NCBI GenBank assembly: GCA_021292105.1 | Contig: CM037874.1 | Location: forward strand, 34,584,185 to 34,648,184 | Source of the DNA: Anadara kagoshimensis | Taxonomy: Eukaryota; Mollusca; Bivalvia; Arcoida; Arcidae | DNA length: 64,000 bases | Direction: 5' to 3' | In this document: in pieces, positions 46,969-57,486 of the stretch | Layout: every line of letters starts with the position of its first letter | Numbering within the stretch: position 1 is the stretch's first letter | The notes under the pieces: generated by a model | The model's input: only the letters and a program-made list of their open reading frames with translations | The model's database searches: none | Told to the model about the DNA's origin: nothing | Made by a program: the position numbers and the translations under genes

Positions 46969-48168
46969 TCACGTTTTAATTAATTTTCTGATTTCATTAT
47001 AAATTCTCCAAACTCTTCTCAACTGATTAGTGTCTTTAAAACCGTGAGATGTAATAACGTTTATAAAACCTTTTTCAGATGGTTTGATTTTTTTAACCCG
47101 AAACTCATTATTTCCTAATAATTCAATTTTTAATTTATGTGCAACAATGCCTAAATACACATCGTCTAACCGAAACAGTTGTGTGTATTGAATTGCTATC
47201 TGCATATCAGTAATGACATCCAAAGACATAACGTATGAACCTGCGTTTATAAATGATGGGTAATTTTTAAAAGGATATTCTAAACGGGAAACGTACCATT
47301 TTAATTTCGGATTCCGAACTGGTAATGGAATCCGATAAACATTCCCCATGAATAAATGTTTCACTTCCTCCTTTGATAATTGTTTTAAATTTTTAACAAG
47401 ATTTTCAGGCGATACAAAGTAATCGTCATCCACAAATAAGACGAAGGTAGCCTGTTTACAATAGGTGGTTATCCAGTTCAAAGCCCCGATAGCTTTCAAA
47501 GTGTTGTTATTATAATCATCATAAAAATCGTATTGTACCACATCATTGTATCTTTTACACTCCATGTTTGTATTTGATTCCACCGCCTTACTCTTTGATA
47601 ACCCAACAACAAAAATCCGTCTTACAATAAACTCGTCTACGATAAGCTCTTTTCCCCATGTTTCTCTTATAACTCTTCGCCGTTCTAAATTCTGCGCAGC
47701 CGATTTAACCACAAATAAAATTAATTTGGATGCGTTTGATTCTAAGTTACACTTTTTATCACAATTTTTTATCACTTTATTCTTAAAAGTGTTAATTGGT
47801 TTATGAAATACTTTTCCTTCACTTTTGATATCTTTCACTAATTTAACCATATCAACATTTAACGGATAATTGAAATTGGCAAGGTTTCCCTCCTTCTTTT
47901 CGATTCCTTTCTCCTTTTTAAATTTGTTTTGCATTTTGATCGGAATAGCCGCTGTTGTGACACGAGTTTCTGCACTTTGCTGTGTAAAATTTTTCACTGT
48001 TACGTTTTCGGAAATATTAAAAACATTTTCGGGCTTGCAAGTACATTCAGTTGCACGAAATTGTCTAGAAAGTTCAATTTTTAAATTTAAATATAATATC
48101 GTGATTCCAATTAAAAAGCATATACATTCTTTCGATTTGCATTTAAATATATATCGAATATTCCGCAT
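46969..48168 (-). CDS. GT31 beta-1,3-glycosyltransferase (brainiac-like), copy 5
   Basis: Encodes 399 residues in a single exon. All GT31 motifs are intact, with the canonical YLGIVAH after LDD. The protein is identical to copy 2 except for that one residue, and I count fewer than ten nucleotide differences over the gene. It has the short KSKECICFLIG anchor of subgroup 2/3/5. The upstream foldback-like element is also nearest to the one of copy 2, so the duplicated or converted tract extends well beyond the coding region. Predicted Golgi type II membrane enzyme; acceptor unknown. Confidence 0.95.
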   Translation of the reverse strand: MRNIRYIFKCKSKECICFLIGITILYLNLKIELSRQFRATECTCKPENVFNISENVTVKNFTQQSAETRVTTAAIPIKMQNKFKKEKGIEKKEGNLANFNYPLNVDMVKLVKDIKSEGKVFHKPINTFKNKVIKNCDKKCNLESNASKLILFVVKSAAQNLERRRVIRETWGKELIVDEFIVRRIFVVGLSKSKAVESNTNMECKRYNDVVQYDFYDDYNNNTLKAIGALNWITTYCKQATFVLFVDDDYFVSPENLVKNLKQLSKEEVKHLFMGNVYRIPLPVRNPKLKWYVSRLEYPFKNYPSFINAGSYVMSLDVITDMQIAIQYTQLFRLDDVYLGIVAHKLKIELLGNNEFRVKKIKPSEKGFINVITSHGFKDTNQLRRVWRIYNEIRKLIKT

Positions 48169-48250
48169 TTTACATGTGTGTTAACAACTCAGCCGGTTGT
48201 CAGCAACTGCACTCATATAACATACACGTAATTCTATTTTCTTATATAGG
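48169..48250 (-). promoter_or_regulatory. TATA promoter and 5' leader of copy 5
   Basis: CCTATATAAG on the minus strand at 48250-48241. Confidence 0.7.
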
Positions 48251-48448
48251 CAAACAACATTGACCTAAAATCAGAATATTCATAGAGGATGATCTACCCT
48301 ATACATGGGTAGTGTTAGGATTCGCATTTAATTCATAAACAATACATGATAGACAAAATAAACACAAGTTTTCCCTATACGTAGATGTAATGGTCTATAA
48401 TAAATATTGAAATTTAAAGTCAAGCAGACAGCTCAATGTTGTTTGCTT
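48245..48448. repeat. Promoter-associated MITE (family M), copy 5
   Basis: Ends as in copy 3. Confidence 0.7.
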
Positions 48449-48554
48449 AAACAAACATATTAAGTTACACAGGTAAATGTAATCAATAGCCACTGGTATT
48501 TGTTATTTGTTATAAATAATGCACAAACTTTAAAGAAAGTCCAAAAGGTTAATC

Positions 48555-49495
48555 AATAAATGAAAAAATACAAGGGAAAAAATGCAAATAAATGCAGTAT
48601 AATGCAAGAAAATAAATAACGTGAAAAAGGGGTAAAAACTCGAATTATTAAAAGTGTCATTCCTAAAGTATTTATAACATGACAACAATCAGAAAATTCA
48701 AAAATTTCAAATTCGAAAAAGCGTTATAACGGGAATTAAACCCGGAGGAAATGCTTTATAAAAGAGTAATTACGCAAAGAAATGCGCAACAACGTATACG
48801 AAAGGCGTCAAACGTGACAGAAATGCGTTAAAAACACGACAGAAAGGGTTAAGAACACAACAGAAAGACGTGACAACACCAAAATGTCGTTATTGTGCAA
48901 AAAAGTTTAATAACGAGAGAAGACGTTATAACACGACAAAATACGTTATAGCACGAAAGAATTGAGTTATAACGTAAAATTGCGTTATAGCGCGAACGAA
49001 ATGCGTGATAACAAGGAAGAAAAGATCTATTGTTTGAAAAAAATGTATTATAACGCATAAAAACGTTATAACGCGAAAGAAATGTGTAATAACTCGAATA
49101 AAGGTGTAACAACGCAAATTAATTAATGATAATGCGTTATTGCCTTTTTAATTTGCGTTATGATGCCTTTTTTTATTAGCTTGATAGCGGGATTTTTTGC
49201 CGCTTTTCTTTTTCACTCTTACCCTTTTGAAGTATTACGCTTTTCTTTTTTGCTTTTAATTTACGTTATTGTGCACTCCTTTAGTAAGCGTTATTGCGGC
49301 TTTCCTTTCTTTCGCGTTATGACACCTTCCACTCCAATAATCAAGCCTTTTAATTCGTGTTATTACACCTTTCGTTCTCGTTATTACGTCTTTCATTTGC
49401 GTTATAACGCTTGTCGTTCTCGTTATTACAACCTTTAATTCGCATTATAACACCTTACATTCGCATATTTGCATTATTTCGCTTTTTATTGTTTA
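48555..49495. repeat. Foldback-like element, copy 5
   Basis: Nearly identical to copy 2 in the left arm, turning over near 49120. Confidence 0.65.
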
Positions 49496-49864
49496 AAAAC
49501 CATGAAACTAATAGTCTATCGTAGTTGTATCTGCATCACGTGATGCATGTACATTTATCTGCTGGAATTTCTTTCCCATGGTTCAATTTATATACAAAAC
49601 ATACATTTTATACCATAGACAACTTTATATAAATGTAATTTAAAGCTGATTTGTATTATGATAAATCTTATATAGTTGTTTTGAAAAAAAGCAAACAATA
49701 TAAGACTACATCAGTTTAATAATGTGAAAAGACATTTATATAACGGATTTTAGTACTTTAGTTTCAAAGTTTTTTATGTTAGGTGAATTATGTAAACACA
49801 GTAAGGAGTCCATTATAGTAGCATTTAAGGGCTTTTGTAACAATATAATAAAATAAACAAAAAA
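49496..49864. other. Unit-conserved spacer with E-box palindrome
   Basis: No gene. Palindrome GCATCACGTGATGC near 49533-49546. Confidence 0.55.
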
Positions 49865-50415
49865 TATAAGACCACAATCCAAAAGTAAAGTAAAAAATTT
49901 AAAAACTGGCAAATTAAGATGAAAACACTAGAAAAGTGAGGCCATGTACTTCGGAAAGGTAAGCAGCTCCTGTTTAGCAAGCTACATACGCCAGGTATGA
50001 AATTAAAAACAAAGGTAAAATGAAACTATAAGGTGTCAAACATATCCACGGAATTTTTTGACACAGAGACATTTAAAACAAACATACTAATCCATGTCCG
50101 AATCACAATCCAGAAGCATAGTAAAAACTTTGGAACTGACAAGTTAGGTTAGACAGTTGAACTTCCAACAGGGATGTGGGACGGGGTGCTCCAGAAGGGT
50201 AAGCATTTCCTGTTTAGCTAACTACACCCGCCACGTGTGTAATCAAAATTGTGTGAAAGGAACATAAAACAATTGGACCTCACAACATTGTGAAAATGGC
50301 CGTAGAACTATTTTAATGCATTAGGTTAACACTTTTTTGTAAGCAGCTTGCTTCGTTGTATGAAATTCTCGTAGTGGGAATTAGCTCTACCGTAGCATAT
50401 TAAATGTGAAAAAAT
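49865..50415 (+). repeat. Dispersed repeat X, two tandem copies
   Basis: As at 7905-8460. Confidence 0.65.
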
Positions 50416-50840
50416 ACACTTTTGACAGGTCCGTTCTCTAGATTCTTTGTATTCATTCATGTTGATAGACGTTAACTAATATTATAAGTAAATGAATGTT
50501 AATGAATTATTTAGTATTTTTAAACATACATTCTTCTTGCTAAACGTTACCTAGTATTGTATACATACATTTTCATAAGTAATTGAAAGATGATAAATTA
50601 ATTAGTATTTTAAACAATGAATTAAATATAAACACTTATAAGTATACCGCACGTCCTTAAATTGAAAACTTATTGAGTTTATTTGTCATATCTGTTCAAA
50701 GAATTACAGGTCATTTTTCGTCATGTTTTACAAGGAATCTAATCAAATCGACAATACCGTCATGATTTTGAGTTGTTTATCTTACAATAAACATTCTTTT
50801 GCATATTTTTTAAAGTACAGACCTGTCGTAAGTTTAACAC
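50416..50840. repeat. ~430-bp inverted-repeat element
   Basis: Ends acacttttgacaggtccgtt and gtacagacctgtcgtaagtt. Confidence 0.55.
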
Positions 50841-50912
50841 AAAACTAACGAGTATGTATTTTTTATTTGTTAAAAAGCATTTTGTATGCTTACTGAAATA
50901 AAGATATTGAAT

Positions 50913-51099
50913 AGCAAACATTATTGACTTGTCCGTTTGACCTATAATTTATTCAATTTATTATAGACTAGTATATTTATATATAGGGAACATATGTGTT
51001 TATGTCATCTATATTAAAAGCAAATATAACCATGTATTGTGTTGATCGTCGTATATGAATAGTTTGAATAAAAGGTCAAGCAGGCAGGTCGATGTTGTC
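50913..51099. repeat. MITE family M, second copy in unit 5
   Basis: Ends gcaaacattattgacttgtc and aggtcaagcaggcaggtcga. Confidence 0.7.
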
Positions 51100-51200
51100 T
51101 CCCTTCAGCAGTAATTCATTGTTTCGGAGATCAATTAAGATATAAAATATCGATTAAATGACATTTGATCTCTGGAATATAAAAAAATGTATATAATTCC

Positions 51201-51260
51201 ATATTATACCAGTTTTAATTTTTACAGCACTAGACGGCCGTTTCGGAATACAATTCCTCA
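51201..51260 (+). repeat. Dispersed short repeat (GACGGCCGTTTCGG type)
   Basis: Interrupts sequence that is continuous in units 1-3 (aatgtatataagatagatca). Contains cactagacggccgtttcgga. A small recent insertion, or the end of one. Confidence 0.7.
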
Positions 51261-51840
51261 TATATCATACTTCTATAAGCTAGATCATAGTTTTTTAAAC
51301 AGAAAGCTATCATTTCCATTGTATCTATTTGTCAATCAAAATTTGATTCGTATATTAGAAATAATCACCGGTAATATCTTATCTTGATAAAAAAACTACA
51401 TTGATTCTGCAAGAATGCAATACATTCCTCGATAAAGAACACCTGGAAAAGGTTTCACAATCACTCCTTAACCAAGATATGGCAAATTTTGACAATATAT
51501 TTGCTACTACCAGCACTAAGTTTTATCAAAATTAATAAGCTCAATGTTGTCTTCAATATGGCAATTAAATTTTATGTATTTTTTCAAACTAGCTATTTCA
51601 GTAATTTTTTTATCTTAAAACCATATTTGAAGGAAAATCTCAGCAAAGAAATGTTTATGAAACTGGAGCCGATTTAGATTTAATTAGCATGTTGTGTTAT
51701 TCCATAATGTCTTTATCATTTAAGGTTTTGATTTTCTATCCATTACCGTCTCGTTATTCTATTTTTTAATTTTCAATTGTCGTCTTTTTTATTATTTTAT
51801 TATTATGATATTTCAATGCACGTGTTTTTTCTAAAAGTCC

Positions 51841-52000
51841 TTAATTACGGATTAGCGTCTCTTACCGACAAGGCTCGAACCCCACTCGGGACAAACCCTT
51901 GTGAGTACTTCATTACGCTTTCCGAATGTCGCGATGGTTTTCTTGGGCACCCCGGTTTCCTCAAGCGCGTCTGTGTGTGCGTGCGTGTGTGTGTACGTTA
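51841..52000 (+). repeat. Truncated SINE remnant
   Basis: Box-B-like aaggctcgaaccccactcgg, then caccccggtttcctcaagcg. Confidence 0.6.
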
Positions 52001-52548
52001 TCTCCTTAATCTATTTAAGGTCTAGGTATCTTTCTCTAAAATAATTTATGTTTTTCTGTCTCATCTGTCTTGCTTATAATTTTTTGATTATCTAAATGAA
52101 ATATTTAAATTCATAAAATTAAAAATATTGACGCATGATCTCATTACATATAAGTATCAACCACTAGCAGCATCAGTAAATTTCTCAATTCTTTTGCCTC
52201 AGGTGTAATGTTTCCGCGTGCAGATGACGATAAGCACGTGGAGTTGAGGATACGTACGTAGAGGTGAAGATAGAAATTTCTACCAACATTTTTCCAAATG
52301 GAAATCTTGATCTCAAACATAGGAAGATGGAAGATAGAGAATTCTACCATCGTTTTTTTCAAGTGGAAGATAAGGTAAAACTAGCTGCTCGTTCTGTACT
52401 TATTCGTTAGCTCATTGAAGTTTTGCACTTTCGTCAGGACTTAACTATAGTTAACTATCATACAATAACAACATAATAGTTATTGGTTTGACCCAGATCA
52501 CTTTTCTATCAAGATTTATATGTTATCTTATCTACTTGTGTAATTTTT

Positions 52549-52800
52549 GCTACAACGGTAGCACAGTCAGTATAGTGCTAATTTCGTATGTGGGATATCA
52601 TTGGTTCAAACCTAGGTCGTGTCTGACCAAAAGTTGGAAACTGTTCTTTCTCCAACCACGTGGTATTAGGAAATAAATGTTACGCGGTCCTTTCCATTAG
52701 ACATAAAAACGACAGAATCCATTTCTGTCACTTCACCTATAGCTGGTGACGGCTTCATATAGATAATTTTTTTGACTGGGATTTTAAACCCAATTCAATC
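52549..52800 (+). repeat. tRNA-headed V-type SINE
   Basis: Box A tagcacagtcagtatagtg, box B tggttcaaacct, tail gactgggattttaaaccca. Confidence 0.8.
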
Positions 52801-52834
52801 ATTCATTATTGCATTGTTCTTTTTTGACATTCAA

Positions 52835-53021
52835 TACAGACCTGTCGAAAGTTTCACTCTGAGGTTACGATGCTTGGCTGAGAGTGATTGAGGTATGGAT
52901 ACCAAGTGGCCGAAAAATGGATATCAACTGCTGAAAAGCTATCAAGCTATCAAACGAAAGGTCGACATGAGCTGTCACTTCAAATTCGTTAGCAATGTGT
53001 TAAACTTTCGTCAGGTCTGTA
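52835..53021. repeat. 186-bp MITE
   Basis: TIRs tacagacctgtcgaaagttt and aaactttcgtcaggtctgta. Confidence 0.8.
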
Positions 53022-53026
53022 CAGTA

Positions 53027-53204
53027 CATGTAGTTTATAGCGTCATGAAATATATTGCTAACAAAACGGAGGCATGTTCAATATCACCAATGGGTTGAGT
53101 ATAGATGTTGTCACCCATGTAGTTTACAGCGTCATGAAATATATTGCTAACAATATGGAGGAATGTCCAATATCACCAATGGGTTCGGTATAGATGTTGT
53201 CACC
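53027..53204. repeat. 89-bp minisatellite, 2 monomers
   Basis: 178 bp, exactly two periods. Probably near the ancestral, unexpanded state. Confidence 0.95.
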
Positions 53205-54006
53205 CATTATCTAGTTATGTGAAATGAGTAATTTTTGTGGTATCCAATTTTTCTTGTTTGAAAGAAAATTTCATTTTCATAAGGTGATAAATTCGTGATT
53301 ATTGCTTAAAGAGTACCTGTAACGAATTTTTTTATTTTATATTTGTGTTAAATGCCATTTTAATATCACAATATCGGAAAACCGCATCAAAATTGATGAC
53401 CAAGTAAGAAAGTTATAGCGGTTTGAAGGCCTTGAATTTGACCTTTTCTGGGTAGCTGTAAGTGAAACGACCCATATCGAGGCTGATCCGTGTGTGACGT
53501 CATTTAAGTAACCTTTGTAGTAACTAACATGGTGGACAGTAATAATAATGCTGATGAAGCGACGTATAATATGATAAATAGGCAAAACTTTAACGACTCT
53601 GACGTGCACCTGTGTATGTGATATGATTCGTAATTATTTTGGGAAGAAATAGAAAACCTTACAATTGATAAAAATGGCGTTTGGTTGTATTTATTCCATC
53701 CAGAAACAGACCGCGAGAATGCGATCAAACTGAGTTCTGAATGTTAGCCTAGACATTACCAAAAACATGAGACGAGTATTATTTATTAAATATACGAACA
53801 ATAATTGTCACTTGTTAAAATTTTAAAATACATTAAATTTTAATATGAAATCATACAGAACCTGCTACAGACAGCACACCCTGCAAAATTTTCAACCTAA
53901 CATCGGTGAACGTGGCACTAGTTTCAAATACAACACAAGCAGTCGTTCACGCAATTAATTTTTTTTACTAAGTTAACTTATTGACAAAAGTTCTGAGTAT
54001 GTTTAA

Positions 54007-54520
54007 ATCAAAAACAAACATACTTATCCATTTCCGAATCACAATCCAGAAGCAAAGTAAAAACTTTGGAACTGACAAGTTAGGTTAGACACGTGAACCT
54101 CCACCAGGGAAGTGAGGCCGGGTGCTCCGGAAGGGTAAGCACCTCCTGTTTAGCTAGCTACACCCGTCACGTGTGTAATCAAAATTGTGTGAAAGGAACA
54201 TGGAACTATGAGACGTCAAATATATCCAAGGCAATCCTGGACACAGAGACATCAAACTTATCAACAATACTGTGATGACGGCCATAAAACTTTTTGAGGG
54301 CCTTGATAAGCCTAGGCTTGCAATATCCCTGAGTCAACAATTTATTTGCAAGCAGCCTACTTCGTTGTACAAAGTCCCCGTAGTGGGAACAAGCTCTACC
54401 ATAGCGTATTAATTGGGAAACAAATACACCATAAGCAGGAGAAGCAGGTATATTGCTGCATAAAAAAGGAAAGTTGACAATAGAAAAATTGAAGTCATCA
54501 TTAATACAGTTATTAAGTGT
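54007..54520 (+). repeat. Dispersed repeat X, nested in the TTAA transposon
   Basis: A well-preserved copy with ggccgggtgctccggaaggg and agctacacccgtcacgtgtg, ending near gctgcataaaaaaggaaagt. Because it is nested, repeat X was active after, or carried by, this transposon. Confidence 0.75.
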
Positions 54521-54726
54521 CAATAATGTTAAAGAGCTTTGTAATTTTGGTATGTTCTTAAGAAAATCATTTTCACTGCGTTCTAACCAGCAATCTTAAT
54601 CATATTGTACTATTCTCCTTGTTATGATATGATATATAGCATATTTTGTAAAATACTGTACATTTTGTACCAATGTTTACATGTTTTAGATACAATGTAC
54701 ACTGATGGATATTAATATTCAAAGTA

Positions 54727-54773
54727 ATAAATAAATAAATAAATAAATGAATAAATAAATAAATAAATAAATG
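54727..54773. repeat. (AAAT)n microsatellite
   Basis: About 11 repeats with one aaatga interruption. Confidence 0.9.
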
Positions 54774-54965
54774 TTATGTTGATACTTTTAAGTCCAAAAC
54801 GAGCCCAGATTCCCATACAATGTATTTTTAAAGGCCAATTTTTCCCGATAATGGAAAAGAAAAAGGAAAACTAGAAACTTGATAAAAGTTAATGCTGTAA
54901 TTAAATTCATACATACATTTAAAAATACCCGTCTGGTCGCCTGTGTTCAAATGTTCTGATGTACC

Positions 54966-55006
54966 ATTATTTATTTATTTATTTATTTATTTGTTAAAAA
55001 TTTTAA

Positions 55007-55072
<66 letters not shown>

Positions 55073-55073
55073 T
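54966..55073. repeat. (TTTA)n microsatellite
   Basis: Two runs separated by a short ttgttaaaaattttaaaaa spacer. It is complementary to the AAAT tract 200 bp away, so the two could pair. Confidence 0.9.
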
Positions 55074-55723
55074 GAAACATTAAAAATTAAATGACCGGTG
55101 GTAAAATTTTATTTAAAATGTTATTTTTCAAAATTAGATAATATTGTCAGTTATCAGTCCATTCATACTCCCGTTACTCTAGTTTTTTTTATACATAATC
55201 ATCTTTTCACAATCAGTTTACCGATGTGAAATACTAAATCCAAGACAACATCAAACGATTCAGATAGTATATTTACAGGTGATAAAATTACCTGTCAATC
55301 AATTTTGTAAATTGTAAGAAACACATAAGGTACGGGTCTCAATCTAAGGAATGTCTAATAAAAAAAATTTATCAAGGTGGACTAATAATAATTTGCTTAA
55401 TTATTGGTAGGTGTCATTCGGATGTAAATTCCACTCCATGAAAAGAACTTATTCGTGAAATATAAAAACAATTTTAAGCTGGTTCATTATATAAGTAATG
55501 TAGATAAATAGTATTCTGTGGGGTCTGCTTACTTAAATGACGTCCCTGCATGGGGTCCCCAAAACCGAGCTTTTTAATTTGGATTAACGGGAGGTGTATT
55601 TCAAACTCGCCGATATCTTCCTTATTTCGGCATGGATTTTTATGAAATTTTTGCATTATGTCATATTTCAGTATGGAGCATAACATATGTAAAAATACAA
55701 AAACCGTTACAGGTACTCTTTAA

Positions 55724-55911
55724 TGTTTAGGGTAAAAACTTCCCAATCTATATTACTTATATATTCCTATTTACACAGGTGCTTAATCATTCGTGGTTCA
55801 TGGTATGAACTTAAACAGCGAAAATTGTGACACAACAAAAATAATGATTTAACAGTTTTACCGGTTTTATAACAATTTTATCTATTTCACATTGACATCA
55901 ACACAAACGTC
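55724..55911 (-). other. 3' flank of copy 6
   Basis: This keeps the gttcatggtatgaacttaaa block of the other copies but lacks the gttttattataattac segment. I see no AATAAA within 190 bp on the minus strand, so its polyadenylation signal differs from the other copies or lies in the transposon. Confidence 0.55.
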
Positions 55912-57114
55912 TCACGTTCTGTTTAATTTTCTGATTTCATTATGAATTCTCCAAACTCTTTTCAACTGATAAATGTCTTTAAAACCGTGAGATGTAATGA
56001 CGTTTACAAAACCTTTTTCATAGGGTTGGATTTTTTTAACCCGAAACTCATTATTTTCTAATAATTCAATTTTTAATTTATGTGCAACAATGCCTAAATA
56101 CACATCATCTAACCGAAACAGCTGTGTGTATTGAATTGCTATCTGCATATCAGTAATGACATCCAAAGACATAACGTATGAACCTGCATTTATAAATGAT
56201 GGATAATTTTTAAAAGGGTACTCCAAACGAGAAACGTACCATTTTAGTTCCGGATTCCGTACTGGTGATGGAAATCGATAAACATTCCCCATGTATAAAT
56301 GTTTTACTTTCTCCTCTGATAATTGTTTTAAATTTTTAACTAGATTTTGAGGCGATACAAAGTAATCGTCATCCACAAATAAGACGAAGGTAGCCCGTTT
56401 ACAATAGGTGGTTATCCAGTTTATAGCTCCGATGGTTTTCAAAGTGTTGTTATAATACTGATCATAAAAATCGTATTGTACCACATCACCATATCTTTTG
56501 CACTCCATGTTTGTATTTGATTCCACCGCCTTAGTCTTTGATAACCCAACAACAAAAATCCGTCGAATATTAAACTCATATATGATAAGCTCTTTCCCCC
56601 ATGTTTCTCTTATAACTCTTCGCCGTTCCAAATTCTGTGCCGCCGATTTAACTACAAATAAAATTAATTTGGATGCGTTTGACTCTAAGTTACACTTTTT
56701 ATCACAATTTTTTATCACTTTATTCTTAAAAATGTTATTTGGTTTATGAAAAACTTTTTCTTTACTTTTGATATCTTTCACTAATTTTACCATATCAACA
56801 TTTAATGGATAATTGAAATCGGCAAGCTCTCCCTCTTTCTTTTCGATTCCTTTCTCCGTTTTCTTTTGTATTATGACACAAGTAGCTGCTGTTGTGACAC
56901 GAGTTTCTGTACTTTGCTGTGTAAAATTTTTCACTGTTACGTTTTCGGGAATATTAAAAATATTTTCCTTCTTGCAAGTACATTCAGTTGCACGAAATTG
57001 TCTAGAAAGTTCAATTTTCAAATTTAAATATAATATCGTGACTCCAATAAAAAAACATATCCATTTTAAATAATCTTTGGATTTGCTTTTAAATATATAT
57101 CGAATATTCCGCAT
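55912..57114 (-). CDS. GT31 beta-1,3-glycosyltransferase (brainiac-like), copy 6
   Basis: Encodes 400 residues in a single exon; the most diverged intact copy. The anchor is KSKDYLKWICFFIGVT. The stem has a net two-codon deletion (TTAATCVIIQKKTEKGIEKKEG region) in frame. The motifs RRRVIRETWG, IFVVGL, VDDDYF, YPSFINAGSYVMS and FRLDDVYLG are all conserved, while substitutions cluster in the stem and linker segments (LIIYEFNIRR, FYDQYYNNT, LLENNEF). Conserved motifs with an in-frame indel over longer divergence suggest that selection has kept it functional. Its promoter is like the others but its 3' flank is interrupted by the TTAA transposon. Predicted Golgi type II membrane enzyme; acceptor unknown. 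Confidence 0.95.
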   Translation of the reverse strand: MRNIRYIFKSKSKDYLKWICFFIGVTILYLNLKIELSRQFRATECTCKKENIFNIPENVTVKNFTQQSTETRVTTAATCVIIQKKTEKGIEKKEGELADFNYPLNVDMVKLVKDIKSKEKVFHKPNNIFKNKVIKNCDKKCNLESNASKLILFVVKSAAQNLERRRVIRETWGKELIIYEFNIRRIFVVGLSKTKAVESNTNMECKRYGDVVQYDFYDQYYNNTLKTIGAINWITTYCKRATFVLFVDDDYFVSPQNLVKNLKQLSEEKVKHLYMGNVYRFPSPVRNPELKWYVSRLEYPFKNYPSFINAGSYVMSLDVITDMQIAIQYTQLFRLDDVYLGIVAHKLKIELLENNEFRVKKIQPYEKGFVNVITSHGFKDIYQLKRVWRIHNEIRKLNRT

Positions 57115-57196
57115 TTTACATGTGTGTTAACAACTCAGCTGGTTGTCAGCAACTGCACTTATACAACATACACGCAATTCTATTTTCTTATATAGG
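57115..57196 (-). promoter_or_regulatory. TATA promoter and 5' leader of copy 6
   Basis: CCTATATAAG on the minus strand at 57196-57187. The TATA, initiator-like and AGGTCA elements are conserved despite the divergence of the gene. Confidence 0.7.
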
Positions 57197-57385
57197 CAAA
57201 CAACATTGACCTGAAATCAGAATATTCATTGAGGATGATATACCCTATACATGGGTAGTGTTAGAATTTGCATTTAATTCATAAACAATACATGATAGAC
57301 AAAATAAATACATGTTTACCCATACATAGATGTAATGGTCTATAATAAATATTGAAATTAAAGACGAAGGTTGTTTCCTTAAAGA
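57191..57385. repeat. Promoter-associated MITE (family M), copy 6
   Basis: Left end tataggcaaacaacattgac is intact. The right end is partly deleted (aaagacgaaggttgtttcct). Confidence 0.6.
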
Positions 57386-57486
57386 AACATATTAAGTTAC
57401 ACAGGTAAATGTAATCAATAGCCACTGATATTTATCATATGTTATAAATAATACACAAACTTTAAAGAAAGCCCATTAGGTTCATC

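Larger units (their letters stand above)
35939..48168 (-). repeat. Tandem duplication unit (gene 4 start to gene 5 start)
   Basis: 12,230 bp, the longest and most diverged unit in its middle. It includes a long form of repeat X (37695-38780) and about 0.8 kb not seen in other units (38781-39616). The right-hand part, 43140-46968, is again nearly identical to units 2 and 3. Confidence 0.9.
51100..52548. other. Unit spacer with internal deletion, no gene
   Basis: Homologous to 19640-20618, then after about 52175 to 23500-23884. The junction reads ctagcagcatcagtaaattt. Contains the insert at 51201 and the SINE remnant at 51841. Confidence 0.7.
53306..55723. mobile_element. TTAA-flanked DNA transposon, non-autonomous (Kolobok- or piggyBac-like)
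   Basis: The element at 53310-55719 has perfect 15-bp inverted ends AGAGTACCTGTAACG (53310-53324) and CGTTACAGGTACTCT (55705-55719), bordered by TTAA on both sides (53306-53309 and 55720-55723). The other units show the empty site as gcttaaggttta. A TTAA target is typical of the piggyBac and Kolobok superfamilies. The ends start AGAG rather than CCC, which favours Kolobok; this is an inference. Inside, an ATG at 53529 opens a reading frame of only 30 codons and no transposase is seen. It contains a nested copy of repeat X and two AAAT/TTTA tracts. It sits in the 3' flank of copy 6. Confidence 0.85.
48169..57114 (-). repeat. Tandem duplication unit (gene 5 start to gene 6 start), rearranged
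   Basis: 8,946 bp. Near 52175 it jumps from the equivalent of about 20618 to about 23500, losing the TTGA tract, two SINEs and the hairpin. It gains a 2.4-kb transposon at 53310-55719 and has only two minisatellite monomers. Confidence 0.9.

Noticed and set aside
53310..55719. Assignment of the TTAA element specifically to piggyBac
   Set aside because: The TTAA target fits, but the ends do not start with the CCC typical of piggyBac and no transposase is present. Kolobok is at least as likely, so only the broad call is given.
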